Shown: positions 8,934 to 19,474, counted from the stretch's first letter. The stretch is DNA of 64,000 bases from Flavobacterium sp. (GCA_018062725.1 JAGORP010000001.1:1-64000), one strand, 5' to 3'. Numbers and translations are program-made. Notes: generated by a model from the sequence alone, not told the origin.

Positions 8934-8958
8934 ACTCTCACCTGGTGAGAGTTTTTTT
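8934..8958 (+). terminator. Intrinsic terminator after rpmF
   Basis: Perfect inverted repeat ACTCTCACC / GGTGAGAGT (8934-8942 with 8944-8952) followed by seven T. Confidence 0.85.
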
Positions 8959-9071
8959 GTTGGAAATAACCGAAAAATAAAATTCGAAGTTATTAATTTC
9001 TATTTTAAAGATTTTTTGTAACTTCATCGTCTTTTAAAACACAGATTTTAGGACGCATTATTTTGAACTTT

Positions 9072-10073
9072 ATGAATACAATTACTGCCGCAATTACTGC
9101 CGTTGGCGCTTATGTTCCTGAGTTTGTTTTGTCTAATCAAGTATTGGAAACAATGATTGATACCAATGATGAATGGATTACCACTCGTACCGGTATCAAG
9201 GAAAGAAGAATATTGAAAGAAAAAGGAGCTGGAACTTCGTTTCTTGCTATTAAAGCGGCGCAAAACCTGATTGAAAAATCGGGGATTAATCCTGAAGAAA
9301 TAGATTTAGTGCTTTTAGCAACCGCAACTCCTGATATGCCAGTGGCTTCAACAGGAGTGTATGTTGCTACTCAAATTGGTGCCGTAAATGCTTTTGCCTA
9401 CGATTTGCAAGCCGCTTGTTCTAGTTTTCTTTACGGAATGTCAACAGCTGCTGCCTACATACAATCAGGTAGGTATAAAAAAGTCTTGTTAATTGGTGCC
9501 GATAAAATGTCATCAATTATTGATTATACCGATAGAGCCACCTGCATTATCTTTGGAGATGGTGCAGGTGCTGTGCTTTTTGAGCCTAATTATGAGGGAC
9601 TTGGATTGCAAGATGAAATTTTACGTTCCGACGGAATCGGTCGCGAATATTTAAAAATTGATGCCGGAGGTTCTATTCTTCCAGCTTCTAAAGCAACCGT
9701 TGAAAATGGTTTGCATACCGTTTTTCAAGATGGAAAAACAGTATTCAAATACGCAGTTTCAGGGATGGCAGATGTGAGCGAAAAAATTATGAAACGCAAT
9801 AATTTAACGCATGACGATGTCAATTGGTTGGTAGCGCATCAAGCCAATAAACGTATTATCGATGCTACCGCCGATAGAATGGGATTGGATGAAAAGAAAG
9901 TATTGATAAATATTCACCGATATGGAAATACCACTTCGGGTACATTACCTTTATTATTGAGTGATTTCGAAGATCAGTTAAAAAAAGGAGATAATCTTAT
10001 CTTTGCCTCTTTCGGAGGAGGATTTACTTGGGGATCAATTTATTTAAAATGGGCATATGACAAACAACGATAA
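9072..10073 (+). CDS. fabH: Beta-ketoacyl-ACP synthase III
   Basis: 333 residues from the ATG at 9072; the in-frame TTG at 9063 adds only three residues and is less likely. FabH condenses acyl-CoA with malonyl-ACP to start fatty acid synthesis. The catalytic triad is visible: Cys116 in AACSS, His256 in WLVAHQAN and Asn286 in GNTTSGT; the protein ends with GGGFTWGSIYLKW. In many Gram-negative bacteria plsX lies between rpmF and fabH; here there is no plsX. accB follows 22 bp after the stop. Confidence 0.97.
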   Translation: MNTITAAITAVGAYVPEFVLSNQVLETMIDTNDEWITTRTGIKERRILKEKGAGTSFLAIKAAQNLIEKSGINPEEIDLVLLATATPDMPVASTGVYVATQIGAVNAFAYDLQAACSSFLYGMSTAAAYIQSGRYKKVLLIGADKMSSIIDYTDRATCIIFGDGAGAVLFEPNYEGLGLQDEILRSDGIGREYLKIDAGGSILPASKATVENGLHTVFQDGKTVFKYAVSGMADVSEKIMKRNNLTHDDVNWLVAHQANKRIIDATADRMGLDEKKVLINIHRYGNTTSGTLPLLLSDFEDQLKKGDNLIFASFGGGFTWGSIYLKWAYDKQR

Positions 10074-10095
10074 AATAAACCAAAAGAAAAATATC

Positions 10096-10581
10096 ATGGA
10101 TATTAGAGAAATTCAAAACCTAATCAAATTTGTAGCAAAGTCTGGTGCTACAGAAGTAAAATTAGAGATGGATGATTTCAAAATCACTATCAAAACTACC
10201 GAAGCAGGTGCTGCAGAGCATACCTATATTCAGCAAATGCCAATGCAGGCAATGCCTCAAATGCAAGTGGCTCCAGTAGCTGCCGCTACGGCTCCAGTTG
10301 CAGGTGCGCCAGCAGTAGAAGCCGCAGAAGATAATTCAAAATATATTACCGTAAAATCTCCAATGATTGGAACTTTTTACCGTAAACCAGCTCCAGACAA
10401 ACCAATGTTTGTTGAAGTAGGAGCCTCTATCGCTAAAGGTGATACGTTATGTGTTATTGAAGCAATGAAATTATTCAATGAAATTGAAAGTGAAGTGTCA
10501 GGAAAAATTGTTAAGATTTTAGTTGATGATTCTTCTCCAGTAGAATTCGATCAACCATTATTCTTAGTAGATCCATCATAA
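10096..10581 (+). CDS. accB: Acetyl-CoA carboxylase biotin carboxyl carrier protein
   Basis: 161 residues from the ATG at 10096 (MDIREIQNL is the normal AccB start; the upstream in-frame ATG lies inside fabH). An N-terminal helix-rich part, an Ala/Pro/Met-rich linker (about residues 48-80), then the biotinyl domain with EAMKL, Lys125 being the biotin attachment site. It carries CO2 between AccC and the carboxyltransferase. A hairpin separates it from accC. Confidence 0.97.
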   Translation: MDIREIQNLIKFVAKSGATEVKLEMDDFKITIKTTEAGAAEHTYIQQMPMQAMPQMQVAPVAAATAPVAGAPAVEAAEDNSKYITVKSPMIGTFYRKPAPDKPMFVEVGASIAKGDTLCVIEAMKLFNEIESEVSGKIVKILVDDSSPVEFDQPLFLVDPS

Positions 10582-10603
10582 TTTAATAAAATTCCAAGTA
10601 ATT

Positions 10604-10640
10604 AAAATCCAAATTCCAATTTGGTTGGGATTTTGTTTTT
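10604..10640 (+). other. Hairpin between accB and accC, possible attenuator
   Basis: Outer stem AAAATCC / GGATTTT (10604-10610 with 10628-10634) and inner stem AAATT / AATTT (10611-10615 with 10618-10622), interrupted by a bulge and followed by GTTTTT. Resembles a weak intrinsic terminator inside the operon. Confidence 0.4.
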
Positions 10641-10667
10641 GGGATTTGAAATTTTATTTTAAAAGTT

Positions 10668-12017
10668 ATGTTTAAAAAAATATTAATTGCAAACAGGGGA
10701 GAAATTGCACTTCGTGTAATTAGAACTTGTAGAGAAATGGGAATCAAAACCGTTGCGGTTTATTCTACTGCTGATGCGGAAAGTTTGCACGTAAAATTTG
10801 CGGATGAAGCCGTTTGTATTGGACCTCCACCAAGTAATTTATCGTACTTGAAAATGTCTAATATTATCGCTGCTGCAGAAATTACCAATGCAGATGCGAT
10901 TCACCCAGGTTACGGTTTCTTATCTGAAAATGCTAAATTTTCAAAAATTTGTCAAGAACACGGAATCAAATTTATTGGAGCTTCTCCAGAAATGATTGAT
11001 CGTATGGGAGACAAAGCTTCGGCTAAAGCGACTATGAAAGCAGCTGGCGTACCTTGTGTACCCGGTTCAGATGGTTTGTTAGATTCATTCGAACAAGCGC
11101 AAGAATTAGCTGCCGGAATGGGTTATCCAGTAATGCTTAAAGCTACTGCCGGTGGTGGTGGAAAAGGAATGCGTGCGGTATGGAAAGCGGAAGATTTATT
11201 AAAAGCTTGGGAAGGCGCTCGTCAAGAGTCGGCTGCTGCTTTTGGTAATGACGGAATGTACATGGAAAAATTAATCGAAGAGCCCCGTCACATTGAAATT
11301 CAAGTGGTAGGAGATTCATTCGGTAAAGCCTGTCACCTTTCAGAAAGAGATTGTTCGGTACAACGTCGTCACCAAAAATTAACAGAAGAAACACCTTCTC
11401 CGTTTATGACCGACGAATTGCGTCATGCGATGGGAGAAGCTGCTGTTAAAGCTGCCGAGTTCATCAAATATGAAGGGGCTGGTACAGTTGAATTCTTGGT
11501 AGACAAACACCGTAATTTCTACTTCATGGAGATGAATACTCGTATTCAAGTAGAGCACCCAATTACAGAACAAGTTATCGATTACGATTTAATTCGTGAG
11601 CAAATATTAGTAGCGGCTGGTGTGCCAATTTCAGGTAAAAACTATTTACCACAATTACACTCGATAGAATGTCGTATTAATGCGGAAGATCCGTATAATG
11701 ATTTCCGTCCTTCGCCAGGTAAAATTACCGTTTTACATGCGCCAGGGGGTCACGGAGTGCGTTTGGATACTCACGTGTATGCTGGATATACCATTCCGCC
11801 AAATTATGACTCTATGATTGCTAAGTTAATTACTACAGCGCAAACTAGAGAAGAAGCTATCAGTAAGATGAAACGTGCCTTAGATGAGTTCGTGATCGAA
11901 GGAATTAAAACAACGATTCCTTTCCACAGACAATTAATGGACGAACCGGATTATGTTGCGGGTAATTACACTACAAAATTCATGGAATCTTTTGTAATGA
12001 AAGAACCAAGAGGTTAA
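10668..12017 (+). CDS. accC: Acetyl-CoA carboxylase biotin carboxylase subunit
   Basis: 449 residues, standard for AccC, which carboxylates the biotin of AccB using ATP and bicarbonate. Visible are the N-terminal [17 protein letters not shown], the ATP-grasp glycine loop GGGGKGMR, the catalytic [12 protein letters not shown] region and the C-terminal biotin-carboxylase domain with ECRINAEDP. Last gene of the fabH-accB-accC block, ended by a clear terminator. Confidence 0.98.
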   Translation: MFKKILIANRGEIALRVIRTCREMGIKTVAVYSTADAESLHVKFADEAVCIGPPPSNLSYLKMSNIIAAAEITNADAIHPGYGFLSENAKFSKICQEHGIKFIGASPEMIDRMGDKASAKATMKAAGVPCVPGSDGLLDSFEQAQELAAGMGYPVMLKATAGGGGKGMRAVWKAEDLLKAWEGARQESAAAFGNDGMYMEKLIEEPRHIEIQVVGDSFGKACHLSERDCSVQRRHQKLTEETPSPFMTDELRHAMGEAAVKAAEFIKYEGAGTVEFLVDKHRNFYFMEMNTRIQVEHPITEQVIDYDLIREQILVAAGVPISGKNYLPQLHSIECRINAEDPYNDFRPSPGKITVLHAPGGHGVRLDTHVYAGYTIPPNYDSMIAKLITTAQTREEAISKMKRALDEFVIEGIKTTIPFHRQLMDEPDYVAGNYTTKFMESFVMKEPRG

Positions 12018-12026
12018 TATAAAGAA

Positions 12027-12056
12027 AATCCCAATCGAAAGATTGGGATTTTTTAT
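12027..12056. terminator. Terminator between accC and the convergent S9 peptidase gene
   Basis: Perfect 10-bp stem AATCCCAATC / GATTGGGATT (12027-12036 with 12041-12050), GAAA tetraloop, T run to the right and an A-rich flank to the left. Confidence 0.9.
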
Positions 12057-12058
12057 TA

Positions 12059-13978
12059 TTATAAAGTTTCTCTTAACCATTTGAAAAATTCACGTTGCCA
12101 GATCATTGCATTTTGTGGCTTTAAAACCCAGTGGTTTTCTTCTGGGAAAAGTAAAAATCGACTTTTAATTCCTTTTAATTGTGCTGCTTGAAAAGCTTCT
12201 TGTCCTTGTCCGATTGGAACACGATAATCTTTACCTCCTTGAATAATCATAATTGGGGTATTCCAATTGTTAACCAAATTAATCGGATTGAATTCATTAT
12301 AGGTTTTTTGAGCTGTTTTGTTTTCCGTTTCCCAATAAGCGCCTCCAGAATCCCAGTTGGTAAAGAAAACTTCTTCTGTGGTTCCGTACATACTTTTGGT
12401 GTTAAATATACCGCAATGAGAAATGAACGTTTTGAATCTATTTTTATGAATCCCCGCCAATTGAAAAACAGAATAGCCGCCATAACTAGCGCCTACTGCT
12501 CCTAAACGATTTTTATCCACATAAGGTTCTTTTGCTACATCATCAATTGCTGATAAGTAATCATCCATTACTTGTCCGCCCCAGTCACCTGAAATTTGTT
12601 CATTCCATTGTACTCCATGACCCGGCATTCCTCTTCGGTTTGGAGCCACTACAACATAACCTTGTGCTGCTATGGTTTGAAAATTCCATCTAAAAGAATA
12701 ATACTGTGTTAATGCACTTTGTGGTCCACCTTGGCAATACAATAAGGTTGGGTATTTTTTTGAAGCATCAAAATTTGGAGGAAGGATTACCCAAACCAAC
12801 ATTTTTTTACCATCAGTAGTAGTTACATAATGTTTTATGGTTTTGCTTAATGCCAATTTGTTATAGGTTGATGTATTGACATTGGTAATTTGTTTCCAAG
12901 TTTTCGTTTTTAAACTATAACTGTAAATTTCGGAAGCATGATTCATATCATTTCGAGCCAGAATTATATTTCCATCTTTAGTAATAGCGATGATTTCGGT
13001 TACATCAAAATCTCCATTCGTAATTTGTTTTACTTGGATGGCTATCTTGGTCAAACCGGGAAAGTTTACTTCAAAAAGTTGTTTTGTGCCATCAATTGGT
13101 GCAATAAAATATACTTTTTTAGTATCAAAGTTCCATTTAAAACTATCAACAGTGCCATCCCAACCAGAAGTAAGATTAATGTCAATTCCTTTAAATCGAA
13201 CAATAATATCATTTTTATCTGCTTCATAGCCATCGCGTTTCATTTGCAACCAAGTTAAATCACCATTTGGAGAAAAAGCAGGATGCGTATCATATCCTAA
13301 GTTTTTTTCTGTAAGATTGATAGTTTCTTTGGTGTCAATATTGTATTGATATAAATCAGTATTGGTACTGGTTGCATAGGCAGTTCCTTCTTTTTTCTTG
13401 CAGACATAAATGATGTTTTTGCTGTCAGGAGACCAAATATAATCTTCGTCTCCACCAAATGGTTTTTGAGGTGCATCAAATGGCTCGTTTGGCATAATAT
13501 CTACAGGGGGAGCAAGTCTAACGTTTGGAGCTGGAATTCCACCAAAAAAAACATGATTGTAGGCTCCGTCTCTCCAAGTGTCCCAATGGCGGTAGTCTAA
13601 TTCATCATATATTTTTGCATCCGATTTGGATAATTCGGTATACACATCTTTTCCTAAAACATTATTTAGTTTTACTTCTTGGTGCGAAAGTAAATAGGTC
13701 CCGTCAGGGGAAATGTTTTTATCAAGTAATAGGTCTTTGGTTTCTTTAACTTCAGTTGGATTGCCACCGTTAATGGGAATGGTGAAGTATTTGGAATTCG
13801 ATTTATTTTCTTCAACAGATGGCGTAGCTACTTTATAAACAATATTTTTTCCATCTTTAGAAATTCCTAAGGCGGACACTCTGCCTAATTTCCATAATAA
13901 TTTGGGAGTCATAACTTCTTGTGCAGTTCCTGTGTGTAATCCCATAATGAGGAAGCTTAAAATCAATATTTTTTTCAT
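12059..13978 (-). CDS. S9 family prolyl-oligopeptidase-type serine peptidase, exported
   Basis: 639 residues with a signal peptide (MKKILILSFLIMGLHTGTAQ). Residues about 25-380 form a WD40-like beta-propeller (repeats such as WSPDSKNIIYV, FSPNGDLTWL). The C-terminal alpha/beta hydrolase has the nucleophile in GASYGGYS (Ser498), followed by GGKDYRVP (Asp) and ENHWVLKP (His), completing the triad. The layout fits acylaminoacyl-peptidase or dipeptidyl-peptidase relatives that act on oligopeptides in the periplasm. No sorting domain at the C-terminus, so it is probably periplasmic. Confidence 0.93.
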   Translation of the reverse strand: MKKILILSFLIMGLHTGTAQEVMTPKLLWKLGRVSALGISKDGKNIVYKVATPSVEENKSNSKYFTIPINGGNPTEVKETKDLLLDKNISPDGTYLLSHQEVKLNNVLGKDVYTELSKSDAKIYDELDYRHWDTWRDGAYNHVFFGGIPAPNVRLAPPVDIMPNEPFDAPQKPFGGDEDYIWSPDSKNIIYVCKKKEGTAYATSTNTDLYQYNIDTKETINLTEKNLGYDTHPAFSPNGDLTWLQMKRDGYEADKNDIIVRFKGIDINLTSGWDGTVDSFKWNFDTKKVYFIAPIDGTKQLFEVNFPGLTKIAIQVKQITNGDFDVTEIIAITKDGNIILARNDMNHASEIYSYSLKTKTWKQITNVNTSTYNKLALSKTIKHYVTTTDGKKMLVWVILPPNFDASKKYPTLLYCQGGPQSALTQYYSFRWNFQTIAAQGYVVVAPNRRGMPGHGVQWNEQISGDWGGQVMDDYLSAIDDVAKEPYVDKNRLGAVGASYGGYSVFQLAGIHKNRFKTFISHCGIFNTKSMYGTTEEVFFTNWDSGGAYWETENKTAQKTYNEFNPINLVNNWNTPIMIIQGGKDYRVPIGQGQEAFQAAQLKGIKSRFLLFPEENHWVLKPQNAMIWQREFFKWLRETL

Positions 13979-14022
13979 TTCTTATTCTTTTGTAGCGCTA
14001 AAATTACAATATTATTCTATAA

Positions 14023-14052
14023 AAAAAGCTACCTCCTTAGAGATAGCTTTTT
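14023..14052 (-). terminator. Intrinsic terminator of the metalloprotease gene
   Basis: Nine-bp stem AAAAAGCTA / TAGCTTTTT (14023-14031 with 14044-14052), 20 bp beyond the leftward stop codon. Confidence 0.8.
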
Positions 14053-14071
14053 GAGAATTATTTAGAGAAAA

Positions 14072-17000
14072 TTATTCTTTAATAAAACGTTTTGTAATAG
14101 TTGATTGATTATCGGTAATTTCTAAAATGTAATTACCTGTTTTGAAATTAACAACATCAATAGTTCCATTTGAAATTTTTCCTTCTTTAATCGTTTGTCC
14201 AAATAAGTTGTAAATTCGGTATGTAGCATTTTCTGAAACAGAACTGATGTTTAAAATAGAACTTACTGGATTCGGATACAATTTGATTTCTGCGATTTCG
14301 GTACTTTCTTTTGCTAATTCCTTTGCCGCCGAAGTAATGTTAATCGTATAATCTTCTACTTGACCATAAGAAAGCGTTTCGCAAGAAGTTGGAACTCCAT
14401 TGTATTTCATAGAAACTCTCATTCTTGTTGCTCCTAAAGTGGCTGTAGCGGGCACTGTGAATGAACCTGTAGCAGGAGTTACTGTTGAGGTTGCTTTAGT
14501 AAAGACGGTTTCCCCAGCATCTGTAAATACACCATTTTGGTTGTAGTCAATAAATACAGCGTATCCTTCGCTATACACTGTTGAAGTCCAAGCAGGCGTA
14601 ATGGTAATGGTTTGAGCTGTTCCTCTAACGGCGTTAGTCGAAATTGCTGTGAAGTTTTCATAACCAGCAGTTCCAGTAGAGGCATTATTAATGGTGCCAA
14701 TTTGAACTCTACCAATTTTTTCATCAGCTGTGTTATTACTTGTAGAAGCACAGTAAGTGATTGTTGTAGAGGAAGTAGTAACGTTTACGGTGTTGCTTGA
14801 AGCTGAAACATTTCCAGCAGCATCTTTCGCTTTTACAGAAAAAGTATAAGCTGTCGCTGCCGTTAATCCAGTTACAGTATAAGAGGTTGTGGTTACCGTT
14901 GCTTTCAAGGTTGCGCCTTGGTATACCTCATATCCAGTTACACCCACATTGTCTGTAGAAGCGGTCCAAGATAAATTAGTTGAAGCTGCGGTTGTTCCAG
15001 AAGCGGTTAAGCTTGTTGGAGCCGTTGGAGCAGTTGTATCTGCTGATCCAGCAACCAAGTTAACGGTGTAATCTTCTACTTGTCCGTAAGAGAACGCTTC
15101 ACAAGCCGTTGGAATTCCGTTGTATTTCATCGAAACTCTCATTCTGGTTGGTCCTGTTAAAGCAGATGCAGAAACGGTAAACGAACCTGTGGCAGGAGTG
15201 GTTGTAGCAGCTGCTTTTGTCCAAACAGTTTCCCCAGCATCTGTAAACACACCATTTTGGTTATAGTCGATAAATACCGCATATCCTTCAGGATAAGCAG
15301 AGCCTGTCCATGTTGGTGTAATTGTAATAGTAGTCGATGCTCCTTTGGTAAGGTTAGTTGAAATCGAAGTGAAATCCGTATAACCCGTTCCTCCAGTTGA
15401 AGCATTGTTGATGGTTCCAATTTGAACTCTTCCAATTAATTCATCCGCAACACTACCGCCTTGAGAAGCGCAATATGAAATAGTTACAGCTGAAGTAGTT
15501 ACGTTTACAACATTACTAGAAGCAGAAATATTTCCGGCCGCATCTTTTGCTTTTACAGAGAAACTATAGGCAGTTGAAGCAGTTAAACCAGTCACATTAT
15601 AACTTGTTGAAGCTGTTGAGCCTAATAAAGTTGCGCCTTGGTATACATCATATCCTGTGACTCCTATATTATCAGTAGCAGCTGTCCAAGATAAGTTGGT
15701 TGTAGATGATGTTGTTCCTGAAGCAGTCAAAGCTGTTGGTGCTGTTGGTGCTGTGGTGTCTGCAACAGGTGCTAAAGTAGTTATATTTACTACATTACTA
15801 GCAGCGGATACATTACCAGCAGCATCTTTCGCTTTTACAGAAAAGGTATACGCTGTGGAAGCAGTTAATCCTGTAGCAGTATAAGTGGTGCTGGTTACTG
15901 TAGTCAATAAAGTGGCATCTCTATAAATCTCATATCCAGTTACACCTACATTATCAGTAGCAGCTGTCCAAGATAAATTAGTAGTAGTTTGAGTCGTTCC
16001 TGAGGCAACCAAGTTTGTTGGAGCCGATGGAGCTAACGTATCAGAAGAACCAGCTGTAATAGTAAAGTTGGTATTAGAAACGTCAAAGAAAATATGATTG
16101 GTTCCTTTTACCATGATTCTGTTTATGGTACCGGCAGTATTCGGAATCGTAACATTTTCAGAACCGTCATTTGGAGTAGCCGCTAATAAAGTAGTCCAAG
16201 TTGTACCTCCATTAGTAGAAATTAAAATATCTACATTAGCACAGTTTACGCCATTTGCCGTAGTTCCACCCACTACCCATGTAACGGTTTGTGAACTGCC
16301 ACCAACATAAGAAACAGCTGTATTTGGAGAAGAAACAGAGAACGGACCAGCAGTACCATTAACGGTTACAATCATGTCATCAGAATTGTTTGCTGAACCA
16401 CCAGCTCGGTTATCTCTGGTAGTGAATCTAAAGTTGATCGTTCTAGCGACAGAAGGCAATGCTTCTACGGTAATTTCGGATCCTGCTGTGGTTGTAGCTC
16501 CTGTTAAAATAGAACTCATCTTAGGGAAATAGCGTACCGTCGAAGTGCTAGGAGGATAAGATCTAAAAATTGGCCCCGTAGTTTTGGTAGCACTTGCTGC
16601 CGAACTGGCTCCTGTTTGTGAGCTAGAAGCACTGTCAAACTGCTCCCAAACATAGGTTAAGGCATCTCCGTTTGCATCAGTGCCTGTTCCTGTTAACATG
16701 AACGGAGTGCTTTTTGGAATAGTATAATCAAGACCTGCATTGGCAGTTGGAATGGCATTTCCAGTAGCTGTATTAGTTTGACAGGTTTTGTTTTTAATAT
16801 TATTGGTAACTTGTTGGATACTTGCGGCATGAAAATAAGCGTCAGAGTGTGGTTGTACGTCTTGAGGTGTAATACCTGCATAACTCATGATTGTTGAACC
16901 AGAACCCGTTTCCATGTTTACACCCGTTCCTTCATTACTGTGTGAAAAAGTATGGTTGGCTCCAAATTGGTGTCCTAATTCGTGTGCTACATAATCGATA

Positions 17001-17998
17001 TCGAAATTATCTCCAGACGGAATTCCATCACCAGGAGAAGTATAGCCACTTCCTTTTTGACCGTTGGTACATACACAACCAATACAACCCGCATTTCCAC
17101 CACCTCCTGAAGCACCAAATAAGTGACCTACGTCATAATTGGCTTCTCCAATCACAGAAGTTAAAGTTGATTGTAGTTCCGAATTCCAGTTAGACATATT
17201 TGCGGCAGCCGAATAAGGATCGGTAGAAGCCGAAGTATAAATAACCGCATCGTTATTGGCAATAAGAACCATACGAACAGCAAAGTCTTTTTCAAAAACG
17301 CCATTTACACGCGTCATAGAAGCGTTAATTGCAGCTAGTGCTTGTGCTTTTGTGCCTCCAAAATATACCGTATATTCACCTGTAACCGACATGGCTAAGC
17401 GGAAAGTACGCAACGTTGCATCATCTGCGTTTGGACGTAACGTGGCGCCGTTTAAGTCTCCTAATTTAGGCTCAATTTTGTCGATTACTTTACACTCAAA
17501 TGGAGTAAGGTTTTGATTTTTGTCGGCCTTTTTATAAACAGAATATGTTTTTAAGTCGGTGGAAATAGGCTCAATAAATACAGCCGATTTGTCAGCACTC
17601 AAAACCATCGATTTGAATCCAAGTGGTGACATGCTAAAGTAGGCGGTAGCAGTCGGGTTGTCAATTCCAATTCCAATGTAAGATTTAATGTCTGGATATC
17701 TTGCTGCTAAAGCAGGATCCATAGTTGGGTTTTCGTAAATACGGAAGTTTTCTAATACTCCGTCAGCATTTGGTAAAGCAATCGAAACACTGGAAGATCT
17801 AGCGTTTCGTGTCGGTGAATTTTTTAATTGCGCTTTTAAATGAGTAACATCTAAATCGAAAATGTTTTTTTCTGGCAATTGCATTCTGCTTTCCAGGGCA
17901 GGTTTTTTGGAAGCACTAACCTTCTTCCATAAACCGTCTTGGGCGAATGTCAAACTCGTGACCGCTAGCATTGCTAGCGAAAGTAGTCTAATTTTCAT
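14072..17998 (-). CDS. Secreted reprolysin-type zinc metalloprotease with FN3, GEVED and T9SS sorting domains
   Basis: 1308 residues. Signal peptide (cleavage after LTFAQ), a propeptide-like region to about 190, then a metzincin catalytic domain with HELGHQFGANH at 339-349 and a downstream Met-turn (STIMSYAG). After a linker and an Ig-like region come three FN3 domains (about 655-740, 748-835, 988-1075), two GEVED domains (about 841-980 and 1083-1219), and a C-terminal T9SS type A sorting domain (about 1228-1308, LYPNPVSSILNIS). It should be exported by Sec, then secreted or surface-anchored by T9SS as a protein-degrading enzyme. The FN3+GEVED pair is present twice with high similarity, pointing to an internal duplication. 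Confidence 0.95.
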   Translation of the reverse strand: MKIRLLSLAMLAVTSLTFAQDGLWKKVSASKKPALESRMQLPEKNIFDLDVTHLKAQLKNSPTRNARSSSVSIALPNADGVLENFRIYENPTMDPALAARYPDIKSYIGIGIDNPTATAYFSMSPLGFKSMVLSADKSAVFIEPISTDLKTYSVYKKADKNQNLTPFECKVIDKIEPKLGDLNGATLRPNADDATLRTFRLAMSVTGEYTVYFGGTKAQALAAINASMTRVNGVFEKDFAVRMVLIANNDAVIYTSASTDPYSAAANMSNWNSELQSTLTSVIGEANYDVGHLFGASGGGGNAGCIGCVCTNGQKGSGYTSPGDGIPSGDNFDIDYVAHELGHQFGANHTFSHSNEGTGVNMETGSGSTIMSYAGITPQDVQPHSDAYFHAASIQQVTNNIKNKTCQTNTATGNAIPTANAGLDYTIPKSTPFMLTGTGTDANGDALTYVWEQFDSASSSQTGASSAASATKTTGPIFRSYPPSTSTVRYFPKMSSILTGATTTAGSEITVEALPSVARTINFRFTTRDNRAGGSANNSDDMIVTVNGTAGPFSVSSPNTAVSYVGGSSQTVTWVVGGTTANGVNCANVDILISTNGGTTWTTLLAATPNDGSENVTIPNTAGTINRIMVKGTNHIFFDVSNTNFTITAGSSDTLAPSAPTNLVASGTTQTTTNLSWTAATDNVGVTGYEIYRDATLLTTVTSTTYTATGLTASTAYTFSVKAKDAAGNVSAASNVVNITTLAPVADTTAPTAPTALTASGTTSSTTNLSWTAATDNIGVTGYDVYQGATLLGSTASTSYNVTGLTASTAYSFSVKAKDAAGNISASSNVVNVTTSAVTISYCASQGGSVADELIGRVQIGTINNASTGGTGYTDFTSISTNLTKGASTTITITPTWTGSAYPEGYAVFIDYNQNGVFTDAGETVWTKAAATTTPATGSFTVSASALTGPTRMRVSMKYNGIPTACEAFSYGQVEDYTVNLVAGSADTTAPTAPTSLTASGTTAASTNLSWTASTDNVGVTGYEVYQGATLKATVTTTSYTVTGLTAATAYTFSVKAKDAAGNVSASSNTVNVTTSSTTITYCASTSNNTADEKIGRVQIGTINNASTGTAGYENFTAISTNAVRGTAQTITITPAWTSTVYSEGYAVFIDYNQNGVFTDAGETVFTKATSTVTPATGSFTVPATATLGATRMRVSMKYNGVPTSCETLSYGQVEDYTINITSAAKELAKESTEIAEIKLYPNPVSSILNISSVSENATYRIYNLFGQTIKEGKISNGTIDVVNFKTGNYILEITDNQSTITKRFIKE

Positions 17999-18112
17999 AA
18001 TTTGGTTGGTTTTTTAGTTTATCGGTTGCGAATATATCAATATATTTCTTTAAAAAATGAATATATGACAAAAAATTAAACGTTAAAATGTGTAGTTCAT
18101 CGATTTTAACAA

Positions 18113-18146
18113 AAAAAGAGCTATTCTGGGGAGAATAGCTCTTTTT
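18113..18146 (-). terminator. Intrinsic terminator of tyrS
   Basis: Perfect 15-bp stem AAAAAGAGCTATTCT / AGAATAGCTCTTTTT with a GGGG loop. Confidence 0.9.
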
Positions 18147-18163
18147 CAATGCGTTGCGAAAAA

Positions 18164-19474
18164 TTATTTCACATTTACCACAAAGTAATTTTTCTTTCCT
18201 CGTTGTAGGAGTATGAATTGATTGTTTATCAAATCGGTAGTTGAAATTTGATAATCTTCGGTCACTTTTTCTTTATTTACGGAGATAGAATTTTCGGTTA
18301 AAGCGCGACGGGCTTCTCCATTTGATTTTAAAAAACCTGTTTTGGTGTTTAAAACATCAACAATATTAATTCCAGCTTCTACTTCTTCTTTTGCAATTTC
18401 TGCTTGAGGAACGCCTTCAAAAATTTCCAAAAAGGTTTCAGAATCTAATCCTTTTAAATCATCGGAAGTAGAATTTCCAAATAAAATATTACTCGCCGAA
18501 ATAGCTTTTTCTAAAGCTGCTGCACTGTGCACAAAAGTAGTTACTTCTTCGGCTAATTTGCGTTGTAACACACGTAAATGAGGTGCTTGTTTATGCTCTT
18601 CAATTAAGGCTTCCACGGTTTGTTTGTCTAAGAAAGTGAAAATTTTGATGTATTTTTCGGCATCTTCATCGGTAGTGTTTAACCAAAATTGGTAGAATTT
18701 ATATACCGAAGTTTTATCAGCTGTTAACCAAACATTTCCGCCTTCTGATTTTCCAAATTTAGAACCATCAGCTTTTGTGATTAATGGCGTAGTTAAAGCA
18801 AATGCTTTGGCACTTTCTCCTGAGCCGTCCACATTTAAACGACGGACCAATTCGGTACCTGTAGTGATATTTCCCCATTGGTCACTTCCACCCATCTGAA
18901 GCAAGCAATGGTATTCTTTATGCAAATGGTAAAAATCGTATCCTTGAATTAATTGATAAGTAAACTCTGTAAAAGACATTCCGTCGCCAGCTTCTCCGGA
19001 TAAACGTTTCTTTACCGAGTCTTTGGCCATCATGTAATTTACGGTGATTCTTTTTCCAACTTCACGAGCAAAATCGATAAACGAAAACGTTTTCATCCAA
19101 TCGTAGTTGTTCACTAAAACAGGAGCATTAGGATCGGTACTGTTGAAATCTAAAAATTTAGATAAAACAGCTTTTATTCCGTTTACGTTTTTTGCTAAAG
19201 TGGCTTCATCTAGCAAATTACGTTCGTCACTTTTGCCGGAAGGATCGCCAATCATTCCGGTAGCGCCACCTACTAAAGCGATTGGCTTATGTCCAAAATT
19301 TTTAAGATGAACCAAAAGAATAATTTGCACCATGCTTCCAATATGTAAGGAATCGGCTGTAGGATCAAACCCAATATAAGCAGTAGTTGCTTCTTTTAGT
19401 AATTGTTCCTCAGTTCCAGGCATACTATCGTGGTATAAACCTCTCCATTTTAATTCTTCAACTAAATTTTTCAT
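18164..19474 (-). CDS. tyrS: Tyrosine--tRNA ligase
   Basis: 436 residues, typical bacterial TyrRS. Class I signatures: HIGS (in [10 protein letters not shown]) and [12 protein letters not shown] as the KMSKS-type loop. The C-terminus (about 370-436) is an S4-like RNA-binding domain containing [15 protein letters not shown]. It charges tRNA-Tyr in the cytosol. Monocistronic with its own terminator. Confidence 0.97.
   Translation of the reverse strand: MKNLVEELKWRGLYHDSMPGTEEQLLKEATTAYIGFDPTADSLHIGSMVQIILLVHLKNFGHKPIALVGGATGMIGDPSGKSDERNLLDEATLAKNVNGIKAVLSKFLDFNSTDPNAPVLVNNYDWMKTFSFIDFAREVGKRITVNYMMAKDSVKKRLSGEAGDGMSFTEFTYQLIQGYDFYHLHKEYHCLLQMGGSDQWGNITTGTELVRRLNVDGSGESAKAFALTTPLITKADGSKFGKSEGGNVWLTADKTSVYKFYQFWLNTTDEDAEKYIKIFTFLDKQTVEALIEEHKQAPHLRVLQRKLAEEVTTFVHSAAALEKAISASNILFGNSTSDDLKGLDSETFLEIFEGVPQAEIAKEEVEAGINIVDVLNTKTGFLKSNGEARRALTENSISVNKEKVTEDYQISTTDLINNQFILLQRGKKNYFVVNVK

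Noticed and set aside
9063..9071. TTG at 9063 as the fabH start
   Set aside because: The ATG three codons later gives the normal FabH N-terminus.
14479..17516. Several ORFs inside the metalloprotease gene on both strands
   Set aside because: Shadows of a biased, repeated Ala/Thr-rich coding sequence; the 1308-codon frame explains the region.
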